Below are positions 1-8,433 of a DNA stretch of 64,000 bases, piece after piece (position 1 is the stretch's first letter; every line of letters starts with the position of its first letter). Made by a program: the position numbers and the translations under genes. Under the pieces are notes generated by a model. It was given only the letters and a program-made list of their open reading frames with translations, was not told the DNA's origin and made no database searches. The stretch is from contig JAZSMU010000006.1 in assembly GCA_045536045.1 (NCBI GenBank), positions 1-64,000 on the forward strand, read 5' to 3'. Source of the stretch: RGIG1918 sp045536045 (GTDB lineage Bacteria; Cyanobacteriota; Vampirovibrionia; Gastranaerophilales; Gastranaerophilaceae).

Positions 1-360
1 ACTTTTGGAGATGACTTACATAGCTCAGGCTCTGTTTTTTCTAAGATTTTACAGATGGCAAATGCTGGAGAAACCTCTTTTCCATTTACTGATGGAAAAA
101 ATGAATTTGATTACATTGAAATAAACGAACTTGCAAAGCAAATTAAGGCAGTTGTTGAACAAAAAGAAATAAAAGGAATTATTCATTGTTGCTCAGGAAA
201 GCCAACAGCTATTAAAGACCAAGTTGAATATTTTATTAAATTGCATAATTTGAATATTAAACCTGATTTTGGAAAATATCCAACACGCCCTTATGATTCA
301 CCTTGTGTTTATGGCGACAATTCAAAAATCTTAGAAATTTTAGCAAAAGCTAATCTTTAA
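1..360 (+). CDS. NAD-dependent epimerase/dehydratase family protein, C-terminal part
   Basis: The frame is open from the first base, so this is the 3' end of a gene that starts outside the window. The visible 119 residues look like the tail of an extended short-chain dehydrogenase acting on nucleotide sugars. A loop of the type GDDLHSSGSVFSK is followed by a short FTDGKNEFDYIEINELAKQI segment, matching the family pattern in which a D-G-K turn precedes (D/E)YI-(D/E)-(V/I)-x-(D/E)-(L/V)-A. That region normally contacts the substrate. The Rossmann motif and the YxxxK site would be upstream and cannot be seen, so the substrate is unknown. It ends in a 4-nt stop-codon overlap with the convergent cstA-like gene. 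An ATG at 55 is internal to the conserved fold and is not the start. Confidence 0.7.
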   Translation, partial: TFGDDLHSSGSVFSKILQMANAGETSFPFTDGKNEFDYIEINELAKQIKAVVEQKEIKGIIHCCSGKPTAIKDQVEYFIKLHNLNIKPDFGKYPTRPYDSPCVYGDNSKILEILAKANL

Positions 361-1796
361 TCTTTTTTAAAGTTTTTCATTTTTGAAATTAACCAAATTG
401 TTGTTATGGCTGTTAGGATAATTGCAATTATTTTTGAATTTGCAAGGCTTAAATTGAAACCAATTTTTGCATTCAAAATAAATACATAACTTATAAACAT
501 GCAAAATATTGCTGGAATTAAGGTTATAAAATAATTTTTACCCTTAGTAAATAAGTAAACTGAAGAAATCATAAATACAATGAGGGCGATTAATTCGTTT
601 GCAAAAGTAAAATATCTCCAAATTATAAAAAATGCTTCATTATTCATTTTTGCAAAAATTAAAATTGCAGCAAGTAAAACCGTTATAGGAATCATAATTG
701 CTAAGCTTTTTTTAGTACCATTTTGAAATTTGCTAAATACCTCAGAAATCAAAAGCTTCAAGCTTCTAAGAGCTGTATCTCCTGATGTTATGGGTAAAAT
801 TACTATTGCAATTGTGATTAAATATGTTAAATAATGAGGAAGAAATTTATTTGCAATAATGTTTAAAACATTCGCTTTGCCAACAAAATACTCAGGAACA
901 ATTCCTGCTGAATATACACTCATTGCACCTGCTGCCCAAACCATTGAAATTAAACATTCAACACACATCATTCCATAAAATATTTTTCTTCCTTGATGTT
1001 CATTCTCAACTGTTCTTGAAATTATTGTAGATTGAGTTGCATGAAAACCAGAAAGCATACCACAACTTACAGTCATAAAGAAAATTGGAATAATTGCGTG
1101 CTTATTTGGGTGATGATTTAGTTGTGAAAAACTAAATTCAGTTAATTCAATTCCATGAACAAAAAAGCCAATAAAAATAAGTAAAGTGCCAATTAATAAA
1201 AGTGCGCCAAAATATGGGTAAATTTTTCCTATAATTTTATCTATAGGAAACAATGTTGCTAATATAAAATAAAATGCAATTGCCACATAAATAACTACAA
1301 TAATTGGGTTTGATAGGGAAAAATCTGAAACTTTAAAGAATTTTTCTGCAATAAGGTCGCCTGAGGTGTAAACAAAAACTGCAGTTACCAAAAGCAAGAG
1401 AATTGATGTCATAAGCCCAAAAAATAAATAGCAGTTTTTGCCTAAATATTTTTTAGAAAGCTCTGTTATTTGTGCACCTGAATTTTTCAAAGAAATCATT
1501 CCAGAAAAATAATCATGAACGCCACCCATTAAAATACACCCAATTGGAATTAATAAAAATGCAATTGGTCCAAATAATATTCCCTGAACTGCACCCATCA
1601 AAGGTCCAATTCCTGCAATATTTAAGAGTTGAATAAGCTCATTTTGTCTTAAATTTAAAGGAAGAAAATCTATACCATCTCTCATTGAATAAGCTGGTGT
1701 TTTGTCGTTTGTTGGCTCAAAATTTTTTTCAACATATTTTGAATAAAAAAGATAGCCAAAAAATAAAATCACCAAACCAAATATAAATGTAATCAT
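357..1796 (-). CDS. cstA: CstA family carbon-starvation/peptide or pyruvate transporter
   Basis: A 479-residue integral membrane protein with about a dozen hydrophobic segments. The conserved CstA core is present: an early region with PLNLRQNELIQLLNIAGIGP, then GPIAFLLIPIGCILMGGVHDY, and later a GFHATQSTIISRT segment and SGDTALRS. The CstA/BtsT family imports peptides or pyruvate across the inner membrane. At 479 residues it resembles the shorter CstA forms, not the roughly 700-residue E. coli protein. A strong ribosome site (GGAGG, about 1801-1805) fixes the ATG at 1796. The gene is monocistronic and converges on the upstream epimerase gene. Substrate choice between peptides and pyruvate cannot be settled from sequence. 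Confidence 0.85.
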   Translation of the reverse strand: MITFIFGLVILFFGYLFYSKYVEKNFEPTNDKTPAYSMRDGIDFLPLNLRQNELIQLLNIAGIGPLMGAVQGILFGPIAFLLIPIGCILMGGVHDYFSGMISLKNSGAQITELSKKYLGKNCYLFFGLMTSILLLLVTAVFVYTSGDLIAEKFFKVSDFSLSNPIIVVIYVAIAFYFILATLFPIDKIIGKIYPYFGALLLIGTLLIFIGFFVHGIELTEFSFSQLNHHPNKHAIIPIFFMTVSCGMLSGFHATQSTIISRTVENEHQGRKIFYGMMCVECLISMVWAAGAMSVYSAGIVPEYFVGKANVLNIIANKFLPHYLTYLITIAIVILPITSGDTALRSLKLLISEVFSKFQNGTKKSLAIMIPITVLLAAILIFAKMNNEAFFIIWRYFTFANELIALIVFMISSVYLFTKGKNYFITLIPAIFCMFISYVFILNAKIGFNLSLANSKIIAIILTAITTIWLISKMKNFKKD

Positions 1797-1910
1797 TTTT
1801 CCTCCAAATTATAACTACATTCTACATCTGAATTATTTTTTTAAAAAGATTTATCTTCTAAATTTCCAATTGGATAATTTTATTTTTAATTTTTGATTTA
1901 TGTTTTGAAA

Positions 1911-2081
1911 ATGAGTAAATATACAACGCAAAATAATGAAATAAATGATTTAATTGAAAGAATTTCTTCCCTCGTTGAAATAATGATAACTTCTGGAGTT
2001 GCAAAGCATAATATTGCTTATGTTAGAAGCCTTGTTATTTCGCTAGATAGACTTAAAAAGGTTTTGAAAAGCTTGAATTAA
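1911..2081 (+). CDS. Small hypothetical protein (56 aa)
   Basis: A short ORF of 56 residues starting MSKYTTQNNEIND. An in-frame TTG at 1893 would add six residues but has no better ribosome site. The protein is predicted to be mostly alpha-helical, with a hydrophobic central helix (LIERISSLVEIMI) and a basic C-terminus (LDRLKKVLKSLN). It has no signal peptide and no motif I recognise. It lies alone between cstA (divergent) and the ankyrin gene. The amphipathic character suggests a genuine small protein, perhaps a regulatory or adaptor helix pair, but no function can be assigned. Confidence 0.45.
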   Translation: MSKYTTQNNEINDLIERISSLVEIMITSGVAKHNIAYVRSLVISLDRLKKVLKSLN

Positions 2082-2125
2082 AGATGTGTTAAAAGTAGAA
2101 TGAGTTTGATTTGGTTGAGGGAAAA

Positions 2126-2677
2126 TTGAAAAAAATAGTTTTACTTCTAATTTATATATTTTTATTTGTGCCAACTTTTGCTAGAGCTGAGGACAATTCT
2201 GTTTTTGAGCTTTATATTCAAAAACAAATTGAAATTGAAGACGGTAGAGGGATTTTGAGAGCAATTGTTTATGATGATACTAAATTTATTAGAGAACAAT
2301 TGGTTAATGGGCTAAATCCAGACATGTCTATTGGAAAAATTCCTGTAATATTTTTTCCGATTTATTTAAATAAACCTCAAAGCCTTTCTCTTTTTCTTGA
2401 ATTTGGAGCAAATCCTAATAAAACTTTTATGAACGAAAGCCCATTGAATTTTGCAGTTTATAGGGATTCCTTTGATTCTCTTGTTGAGTTAATTAAAAAC
2501 GGTGCAAATATAAATTCAAAAAATTTAGGCAAAACCCCACTGGATTGGGCTTTAAAAGAAAAAAATTATAAAATGGCTGAATATTTAATTAAAAATGGAG
2601 CAAACATTTCAAGCAAAAACAACAAAAAAATTAAAAAACTAAAAAATTCTGAATTATTAGAATTAATCAAGGAATAA
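2126..2677 (+). CDS. Exported ankyrin-repeat protein
   Basis: The preferred start is TTG at 2126, because GAGGGA at 2117-2122 sits just upstream and the product then begins with a classical signal peptide: MKK, a hydrophobic stretch (IVLLLIYIFLFVPTF), then ARAED as a likely cleavage region. The next TTG upstream, at 2111, would only add VEGKL. The mature part has about four ankyrin repeats. The two clearest are ESPLNFAVYRDSFDSLVELI-KNGANIN and KTPLDWALKEKNYKMAEYLI-KNGANIS. Ankyrin arrays bind proteins. With a signal peptide this one should act in the periplasm or at the envelope. The partner is unknown. Confidence 0.75.
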   Translation: MKKIVLLLIYIFLFVPTFARAEDNSVFELYIQKQIEIEDGRGILRAIVYDDTKFIREQLVNGLNPDMSIGKIPVIFFPIYLNKPQSLSLFLEFGANPNKTFMNESPLNFAVYRDSFDSLVELIKNGANINSKNLGKTPLDWALKEKNYKMAEYLIKNGANISSKNNKKIKKLKNSELLELIKE

Positions 2678-2757
2678 TTGTTAAATTTCTTTACATTATA
2701 GCAATTTTATTCCTTTATGTTACTTATAGATTACGTGAAATTGAAGAAGGAATAAAT

Positions 2758-4014
2758 ATGAACACAACAGCTATTGGTCTTACATTTACTGGAAAAGCAA
2801 GAACAGCAGGCTATAACAACCAACATCACAATCATCAAGTTGCTGGTGGTGGCTTTAATAAAGCACAATTCAATAAAAATAAAGCAGCCATGAACATGCC
2901 ACACAATAGAGTGTATTCTCAAACAGATACATTCCATAGAGCTGCACCTGGCACTGTTAAAAACGGTAATGGCACAAATTCCCATGTAGTTGTTGAACAT
3001 ACTTTGCCAGCACAAGTCTTTACAAAAGAGGCAATAGCAGGAATTTCTGACTATATTGGTGGAACAGCATCAACTGGAAAACCAATTGACCCAACAATTA
3101 TAGAAAGATTTATTGCTTTCTTAACAGCATTATTTGTTGCTCTAACAGGAACATTGCCAAACCCTAATGCTCAACAAATCAAACAAATGACAGGAACTAT
3201 TTTGAACCCTCCTGCAATTTATGAAGAATATACTCCTCCTGAAGACGACATTATTGATGTTACTCCTGACGATGAAATTCCGGATGACACAACTAAACCA
3301 GATAAACCTGTAGTGCCACCTGAAGATACAACTCCTGTTGTGCCTCCAGATGATGGTGGTAACGATGATTACCCTGTTGGTCCAACACCAGGTGATGATA
3401 CAACAGACCCACCAACAACTGACCCTGTTGACCCACCAGTAACCGAAGACCCAGCAGGCGACAAAGATGTTGACCCACTTCCAGACGATATTGTTGTGAA
3501 ACCACAAAACCCAGACCCAGTAAACCCAGATGATATTCCAGGTTCAACTTTACCAGACCCAGATGATAATCCAATTGTTGGTGGTGATGACACAACTACG
3601 CCTGACCCAGATGGTCCTAAAATTGAAGTTGATACTGATGATGATTTTTCAGGAAATGATGTAGATGACCCATCTCAAGGTGGTGTTGATACTCCACCTG
3701 TAACTGAACCAGAGGACACTACTCCTGTAACTCCTCCAGCAACTGAACCTGAGGACACTACTCCAGTTACTCCACCTGTTACCGAGCCAGAAGAAACTGA
3801 GCCTGAAGAGCCTGTTACTCCACCTGTAACTGAGCCTGAAGATACAACTCCAGTTACTCCTCCAGCAACAGAGCCTGAGGATACAACACCTGTAACTCCT
3901 CCAGCAACTGAGCCTGAAGAGCCTGTTACTCCTCCTGCAACAGAACCAGAAGAAACTGAACCAGAAGAGCCTGTAACTCCTCCAATTATCAGAGATGAAG
4001 AAGACGAATTTTAA
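2758..4014 (+). CDS. Low-complexity Pro/Thr/Asp/Glu-repeat protein with His/Asn-rich N-terminus
   Basis: A 418-residue protein in three parts. Residues 1-110 are rich in Gly, Asn and His (NNQHHNHQ at 21-27) and begin MNTTAIGLTFTGKART, resembling the short F-x-G leader discussed in the findings. Residues 115-131 (ERFIAFLTALFVALTGT) form one hydrophobic, membrane-like helix. Residues from about 150 to the end are an acidic, proline-rich stalk (PPEDTTPVVPPDD) ending in a seven-unit TPP(V/A)TEPE repeat and RDEEDEF. There is no cleavable signal peptide at the N-terminus. The composition is typical of an extended surface or spacer segment. The function is not recognised. GGAAT just before the ATG (about 2749-2753) is a weak ribosome site. 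Confidence 0.75.
   Translation: MNTTAIGLTFTGKARTAGYNNQHHNHQVAGGGFNKAQFNKNKAAMNMPHNRVYSQTDTFHRAAPGTVKNGNGTNSHVVVEHTLPAQVFTKEAIAGISDYIGGTASTGKPIDPTIIERFIAFLTALFVALTGTLPNPNAQQIKQMTGTILNPPAIYEEYTPPEDDIIDVTPDDEIPDDTTKPDKPVVPPEDTTPVVPPDDGGNDDYPVGPTPGDDTTDPPTTDPVDPPVTEDPAGDKDVDPLPDDIVVKPQNPDPVNPDDIPGSTLPDPDDNPIVGGDDTTTPDPDGPKIEVDTDDDFSGNDVDDPSQGGVDTPPVTEPEDTTPVTPPATEPEDTTPVTPPVTEPEETEPEEPVTPPVTEPEDTTPVTPPATEPEDTTPVTPPATEPEEPVTPPATEPEETEPEEPVTPPIIRDEEDEF
3691..3975 (+). repeat. In-frame minisatellite encoding TPP(V/A)TEPE(D/E) units
   Basis: Seven tandem units of 33-48 nt encode TPPVTEPEDTTPV-type blocks of 13, 13, 16, 13, 13, 11 and 16 residues. Third-codon positions differ between units (for example CCA/CCT proline and ACT/ACA threonine), while the protein unit is kept. 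This argues for selection on the peptide and against a very recent DNA duplication. Copy number could vary between strains. Confidence 0.85.
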
Positions 4015-4039
4015 GCTAAATTTTAAATAATAAAAATAG

Positions 4040-4069
4040 TTTACAAAAATAAATATTTTGTAATATAAT
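4040..4069 (+). promoter_or_regulatory. Sigma70-type promoter of rpaB
   Basis: TTTACA at 4040-4045 and a perfect TATAAT at 4064-4069 are separated by 18 nt. Transcription would start near 4076, giving a leader of about 29 nt with the ribosome site AAGGAAG at 4092-4098, 6 nt before the rpaB ATG. This is one of the best-formed promoters in the window. Confidence 0.65.
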
Positions 4070-4104
4070 GATAAGTATATTTATTATCTAAAAGGAAGTT
4101 TTTA

Positions 4105-4851
4105 ATGACGGATGAATTAATTCAAGAAATGGACGATTCTAAACAACGTGTTTTGGTTGTTGATGACGAGGCTAGTATCAGAAGAATTCTTGAAACACGC
4201 CTTAAAATGGTAGGTTATGAAGTTGTTACTGCAGCAGATGGCGAAGAAGCAGTTCAACAATACAATAAAACTAACCCAGACTTAGTTATTCTAGACGTTA
4301 TGATGCCAAAAATGGATGGCTATGGCGTTACTAGAGAAATTAGAAGAACATCTGATGTTCCAATTATTATATTAACAGCTCTAGGTGATGTTTCTGAAAG
4401 AATTACAGGTCTTGAGCTTGGTGCTGATGACTATGTTATTAAACCATTTAGCCCTAAAGAGCTTGAAGCTAGAGTTAAAGCAGTTTTAAGAAGAACAAAT
4501 GCGAAAGATGTTGCAACTCCTGCTGGAAAACCTGCTAAAAATGTTATTACAACAGGTCAAATCAAAATTGATACTGCAAGACGTCAAGTTTATAGAAAAA
4601 ATGAAAGAATACGCTTAACAGGTATGGAATTTAGCTTACTTGAACTTCTTGTAAATACTGCAGGTCAAGCATATTCAAGAAACGAAATTCTACAACACGT
4701 TTGGGCATACCCACCAGACCACAGAATTGATACTCGTGTAGTTGATGTTCATATTTCAAGATTACGTTCAAAACTTGAAGCAGACCCAGCTAACCCAGAG
4801 CTTATCTTAACTGCTCGTGGTATTGGATATATGTTTGCTCGCTTAAATTAA
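4105..4851 (+). CDS. rpaB: RpaB/Ycf27-type OmpR-family response regulator
   Basis: A 248-residue two-domain regulator. The receiver domain (about 15-130) has the acidic pair in VVDDE, the phosphoacceptor D64 in VILDVMMPKMDG, T/A at ILTALGD and the conserved lysine in VIKPFSP. The winged-helix domain (about 150-246) ends with the DNA-binding signature RVVDVHISRLRSKLE and the wing ARGIGYMF. The linker and the RRTN/ITTGQIKIDTARRQVYRK region resemble cyanobacterial and plastid RpaB (Ycf27), which controls photosynthesis and stress genes through HLR1 sites. No phycobilisome or photosystem genes are present here, so the regulon must differ. No cognate kinase gene is adjacent. It is followed after one base by the M14 peptidase gene. 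Confidence 0.88.
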   Translation: MTDELIQEMDDSKQRVLVVDDEASIRRILETRLKMVGYEVVTAADGEEAVQQYNKTNPDLVILDVMMPKMDGYGVTREIRRTSDVPIIILTALGDVSERITGLELGADDYVIKPFSPKELEARVKAVLRRTNAKDVATPAGKPAKNVITTGQIKIDTARRQVYRKNERIRLTGMEFSLLELLVNTAGQAYSRNEILQHVWAYPPDHRIDTRVVDVHISRLRSKLEADPANPELILTARGIGYMFARLN

Positions 4852-4852
4852 T

Positions 4853-5467
4853 ATGACTATTGATTTAATAAAAAGAATTATCGCCGATAATGGATTAAAT
4901 GTCCTTGTTATCGGCGTTTTTCATGGAGATGAACCACAGGGAAAATATTTTATAGATAGGTTTTTGGAAGAAGCTCAAAAATTGCCAAATAAAAACAACC
5001 TATATTATATTCCTTGTTTAAATCATTCTGGTGTTCGCAAAAATAAAAACGGAGTTGACTTAAACAGAAATTTTCCAACCAAAAATTGGGAATTAGGCGA
5101 AAGTAATTCAAATTATTTCGGTGGTTTTGAGCCTAATAGCGAAGAAGAAACACAATTTGTTGTAAATTTGATGAATGAAATCAAATTTGATGCAATAATT
5201 ACAATTCATTCGCCTTTTAAAATTGTAAATTATGATTGCAATTCTTCAAACACAGTTAAATTAGCAGAAAAAATTTCAGAAATAACAGGTTATCCAACTC
5301 AGCAAGATATTGGCTACCCAACGCCTGGAAGCTTTGGCACTTATGCTGGTGTTGAAAGATGTATTCCAACAATAACTATTGAAGTTGATGAAGAAATTGA
5401 CCCTGCCCTGCTTTATCCAAAATTCAAAGAACTTTTTGATTATTTAGAAAATGAATTAGAATTTTAA
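4853..5467 (+). CDS. M14-family zinc carboxypeptidase/amidase (MpaA- or Csd4-like)
   Basis: A 204-residue protein with the M14 zinc site: H24-x-x-E27 in FHGDE, the substrate-binding GVDLNRNFP segment, the third zinc ligand in ITIHSP, and a C-terminal acidic base in ITIEVDEE. There is no signal peptide, which suggests a cytoplasmic enzyme such as MpaA, the murein tripeptide amidase that recycles cell-wall fragments. A role on other gamma-glutamyl or succinylglutamate-type substrates is possible. The ATG lies one base after the rpaB stop codon, so the two genes are almost certainly co-transcribed, which makes the peptidase a candidate output or partner of RpaB control. The 3' end overlaps the convergent ispD gene by 4 nt. 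Confidence 0.75.
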   Translation: MTIDLIKRIIADNGLNVLVIGVFHGDEPQGKYFIDRFLEEAQKLPNKNNLYYIPCLNHSGVRKNKNGVDLNRNFPTKNWELGESNSNYFGGFEPNSEEETQFVVNLMNEIKFDAIITIHSPFKIVNYDCNSSNTVKLAEKISEITGYPTQQDIGYPTPGSFGTYAGVERCIPTITIEVDEEIDPALLYPKFKELFDYLENELEF

Positions 5468-6090
5468 TTTAAATCTTCCCTAAATGTTATTTTTTTATTT
5501 TCGTGGGTGGCTTTAACGATATAAACTTTGTGCCCTAAATATTCCATCATAGAAGAATCGTCAGTAAAATTTTCGCCTTTTAATTTTTCGTGTGCTTTAA
5601 GTATTTCTGAATATTTAAAGGCTTGAGGAGTTTGTGCGTGGAAAACAGTTTCTCTTTTTGGAGTTGAAACAATTTCGCCTTTGTCATTGCAGATTTTAAT
5701 TGTATCAACTGCAGAAGCTCCAACTACAACTGCACCAAACTCTACAACTTTTTCAATTGTTTCTTTAATTGTTTCCTCTTCAATAAATGGCCTTGCTCCA
5801 TCATGAATTAAAACAAAATCTTTATATTCACACTTTAAAAGCCCATTATATACTGATTCTTGGCGTGTTTTGCCACCTGTTGCGTATTTAATTTTATTAT
5901 TTTTAATAGTAATTTTTTCTTGAATTTCTAAAGAAGTTGGAATAATTATTTCATCAACAAGTGGTAAAAATTTTTCAATTGTTATTTCAATTATCTTTTT
6001 GCCGTTAATTTCTTCTAAAAGTTTATTAGAGCCAAAACGGTTTGATGTGCCACCTGCTGTAATTATTGCCGAAATTTTAAAAGTGTTCAT
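5464..6090 (-). CDS. ispD: 2-C-methyl-D-erythritol 4-phosphate cytidylyltransferase
   Basis: IspD makes CDP-methylerythritol from MEP and CTP, the third step of the non-mevalonate isoprenoid pathway. The 208-residue length is slightly short for the family. The nucleotide-binding signature is AGGTSNRFGSNK near the N-terminus, and the conserved LIHDGARPFI and a DTIK segment are present. The C-terminus ends soon after TFREDLN (usual form (I/V)T-x-(P/R)-E-D-L). The start overlaps the thiL stop by 14 nt, with GAGGAT as ribosome site. It is the last gene of the ruvB-to-ispD operon and converges on the M14 gene with a 4-nt stop overlap. Confidence 0.92.
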   Translation of the reverse strand: MNTFKISAIITAGGTSNRFGSNKLLEEINGKKIIEITIEKFLPLVDEIIIPTSLEIQEKITIKNNKIKYATGGKTRQESVYNGLLKCEYKDFVLIHDGARPFIEEETIKETIEKVVEFGAVVVGASAVDTIKICNDKGEIVSTPKRETVFHAQTPQAFKYSEILKAHEKLKGENFTDDSSMMEYLGHKVYIVKATHENKKITFREDLN

Positions 6091-6958
6091 AGCTTTTATC
6101 CTCTAAGATTTCTTTATTATCAACAAAAACACCTTGTTTTTCAATAATTTCGCCAATTTTAACCAAATTAGCTCCTAAATTTTGCAAATTTTCAAAATCA
6201 TTTTTAGAAAAAGCACCAACAAGGGCAAAATCTTCCCCTCCAAATAATGTTGTGTTGAAGTCGTCTGTTGCTTTTGGAATTGAAGTGTAGTTTATGGAAG
6301 CTCCAACCCTGCTTTCTTTAGTGATTTTATTTAAACAATCATAAAGTCCGTCTGAAGAGTCCATTAGGGCATATTTTTCTTTGCAATTTGCAGATATAAT
6401 TTCTGCAGTTTTTGAGTATAACTCTGGTTTTTTATGGTATTTTGAAAATTCTCCAATGTATCCTTTGTTTAATTCTAAAAGCCCCAAATGGCTTCTTCCA
6501 AATATTCCTTTTACTGCAATAACATAGCCTATTTTGGCATTTTTTCTAGATGAGATTTTGCAGTTTTTTGCATTTCCTAAAATAGATATAGAAATTGCTA
6601 TTTTTTCTCCTCTGGTTAAATCCCCACCTAAAATTTTGAGTCCATATTCTTTGCTGATTTCATCTATTCCTTTATAAAAATCTAAAATAAATTCTTCATC
6701 TAATTTTCCAGACAAAGAAATTGTTGCCCCGTATGGTTTTGCTCCAGAAGCTAAAATGTCTGAAATATTAACCAAAAGTGCTTTTTCCCCTACTTCAAAT
6801 GGTGTCATATATTTAAGACTAAAATGAACATCTTCAATTAAAGTGTCTTGGCTTATGGTTAAGCCGAAATCTTCAATATAAGCACAATCGTCCCCAATTA
6901 ATTCAGAGTTATTTAATGTGTTTTTTATGATATTTAAAAATTTTTCTTCTTTATTCAT
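6077..6958 (-). CDS. thiL: Thiamine-monophosphate kinase
   Basis: ThiL phosphorylates thiamine monophosphate to the active cofactor thiamine pyrophosphate. About 293 residues with the PurM-like fold signatures: IGDDCAYI at the N-terminus, SQDTLIEDVHF, the metal-binding VNISDILASGAKPYGA, LGGDLTRG, DSSDGLYDCL and LFGGEDFALVG. The ATG at 6958 is preferred over the TTG four codons upstream. It overlaps the aroQ stop codon as ATGAATAA, a typical translational-coupling arrangement. Its place among isoprenoid, shikimate and riboflavin genes looks like a cofactor and core-metabolism operon without one shared pathway. Confidence 0.9.
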   Translation of the reverse strand: MNKEEKFLNIIKNTLNNSELIGDDCAYIEDFGLTISQDTLIEDVHFSLKYMTPFEVGEKALLVNISDILASGAKPYGATISLSGKLDEEFILDFYKGIDEISKEYGLKILGGDLTRGEKIAISISILGNAKNCKISSRKNAKIGYVIAVKGIFGRSHLGLLELNKGYIGEFSKYHKKPELYSKTAEIISANCKEKYALMDSSDGLYDCLNKITKESRVGASINYTSIPKATDDFNTTLFGGEDFALVGAFSKNDFENLQNLGANLVKIGEIIEKQGVFVDNKEILEDKSYEHF

Positions 6959-7382
6959 TAATGTTCTCAATTAAGGCTTTCATACCTTCTATATAGCTAT
7001 TAAGCCCAAGCCCTGCAACCGTTTTGAGTGCATAATAAGATACAAATGAGTGTTTTCTAAATTCTTCTCTTTGATTAATATCTGAAATATGAACCTCAAC
7101 AGTTGGAATATTAACTGCCTTGAGTGCATCTAAAATCGCTATGCTTGTGTGAGTGTATGCAGCAGGATTTATTAAAATTCCTTGAAAATTATTTAATGCA
7201 CTTTGGATTTTATCTACAATTTCGCCTTCGTGGTTAGATTGATAAAATTCAATTTCGCAAACTTGTTCAAAATTTTTTCTTATTTCTTCTTCAATTCTTT
7301 TAAGAGTAAGTACGCCATAAATTTCTGGCTCTCTAACCCCTAGCATATTTAAATTTGGACCATTTATAACTAAAATTTTCAT
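6951..7382 (-). CDS. aroQ: Type II 3-dehydroquinate dehydratase
   Basis: AroQ catalyses the third step of the shikimate pathway, dehydrating 3-dehydroquinate. The 143-residue length is normal for the type II dodecameric enzyme. Motifs visible: INGPNLNMLGVREPEIYG at the N-terminus (with the catalytic tyrosine), FYQSNHEGEIVD, INPAAYTHTSIAI, VEVHISD and the arginine-bearing FRKHSF. A strong ribosome site AAGGAG precedes the ATG. It is coupled to thiL by an 8-nt overlap and separated from ribD by 9 nt. Confidence 0.95.
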   Translation of the reverse strand: MKILVINGPNLNMLGVREPEIYGVLTLKRIEEEIRKNFEQVCEIEFYQSNHEGEIVDKIQSALNNFQGILINPAAYTHTSIAILDALKAVNIPTVEVHISDINQREEFRKHSFVSYYALKTVAGLGLNSYIEGMKALIENINE

Positions 7383-7391
7383 ATTTTCTCC

Positions 7392-8432
7392 TTAATATAA
7401 AATTTTACCTTGAACAAGGATATCATCATCAATTTTTGTAGTTTTTTCATTTTTAATTTTTATTGCAAGATTTATGTCGTTTTTTTGAATTTTATCTGCA
7501 TAGGAAATGCCATCTCCAATTATTTTTGGAGCTATAAATTGATACATATAATCAATTTCTTTAGCTTTTAAAAGCTCTGAATTTAGCCCACAACCAGCTT
7601 CAACAAGAATTGATGGAATTCCCATTGAATAAAGAGTTTTCATTAGTTTGTCATAATTTTCAAAAAGAATTTTTTCAATATAATCTGGCAATTTTCTCTC
7701 TGAATTTGTTGAATAAATTATTCTTGCTCCGTCTTTTTCAAAGACTTTAAAATCAAGTGGAATTTTGCCATTTTTATCTAAAATTATTCTAGTAATTTTC
7801 CTTTTATCCCCCTTAAAAGAGGAATTATCTGCTAAAATTGTTCCAGAAGCAGACATAATGGCATAGTGAGAATCTCTTATTTTGCGAACAAATTTTCTAG
7901 ATTTTTCTCCTGTTATCCATTTTGAGCTTTTATTTATTGTTGCAATTTTTCCATCTAAAGTTGTCGCAATTTTTGTTGAAATATATGGTTTTCTCTCTTC
8001 AATATTTTTTAGAAAAACCTTATTTAAGTCTTTTGCTTCATTTTCTAAAATTCCAACAACAACCTCAACTCCTGCCTTTCTAAGCCTTTCAATTCCAGCC
8101 CCAGCAACTTTTGGATTTGGGTCTTTTATTGCAATGATAACCTTTTTAATTCCTTTTTCAATAATTAAATCTGCACAAGGTGGAGTTTTGCCAAAGTGTG
8201 AGCAAGGCTCTAGGTTTACATAGAGGGTGGTATTTTCAAAACTTCCTTTGTATTTTTTAATACAATTGACTTCTGCGTGTGCTTCGCCGTATTTTTTGTG
8301 ATAGCCTGTTGATAAAATATTTCCATTAGAATCAACCAAAATCGCCCCCACAAGAGGATTAAGGTATGTATTCAGTTTTGCCTTTTTAGCTAAAGAAAGG
8401 CATTTTTTCATTATTTCATTATGGCTATTCAT
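7392..8432 (-). CDS. ribD: Bifunctional riboflavin biosynthesis deaminase/reductase
   Basis: RibD carries out two consecutive steps of riboflavin synthesis. The N-terminal cytidine-deaminase-like domain (1-145) has the zinc site HAE followed by PCSHFGKTPPC. The C-terminal reductase domain (about 150-346) has the NADPH-binding region beginning STKIATTLDGKIAT and SKWITGE. Length 346 is close to the family norm of about 360. No clear ribosome site precedes the ATG at 8432, which lies 1 nt after the stop codon of the upstream cpaE-like gene, so translation is probably coupled. No ribB, ribE or ribH genes are nearby and no FMN riboswitch is seen. Confidence 0.93.
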   Translation of the reverse strand: MNSHNEIMKKCLSLAKKAKLNTYLNPLVGAILVDSNGNILSTGYHKKYGEAHAEVNCIKKYKGSFENTTLYVNLEPCSHFGKTPPCADLIIEKGIKKVIIAIKDPNPKVAGAGIERLRKAGVEVVVGILENEAKDLNKVFLKNIEERKPYISTKIATTLDGKIATINKSSKWITGEKSRKFVRKIRDSHYAIMSASGTILADNSSFKGDKRKITRIILDKNGKIPLDFKVFEKDGARIIYSTNSERKLPDYIEKILFENYDKLMKTLYSMGIPSILVEAGCGLNSELLKAKEIDYMYQFIAPKIIGDGISYADKIQKNDINLAIKIKNEKTTKIDDDILVQGKILY

Positions 8433-8433
8433 A

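Noticed and set aside
2731..3595. Minus-strand open frames of 74-121 residues inside the repeat gene
   Set aside because: They are antisense shadows of the Pro/Thr/Asp-rich gene; their Trp/Cys/His or Leu/Gln-rich composition simply reflects the complement of its biased codons.
3691..3975. Tandem DNA repeats that could be a CRISPR array
   Set aside because: Units are 33-48 nt with no unique spacers, stay in frame and encode a regular peptide; this is a coding minisatellite.
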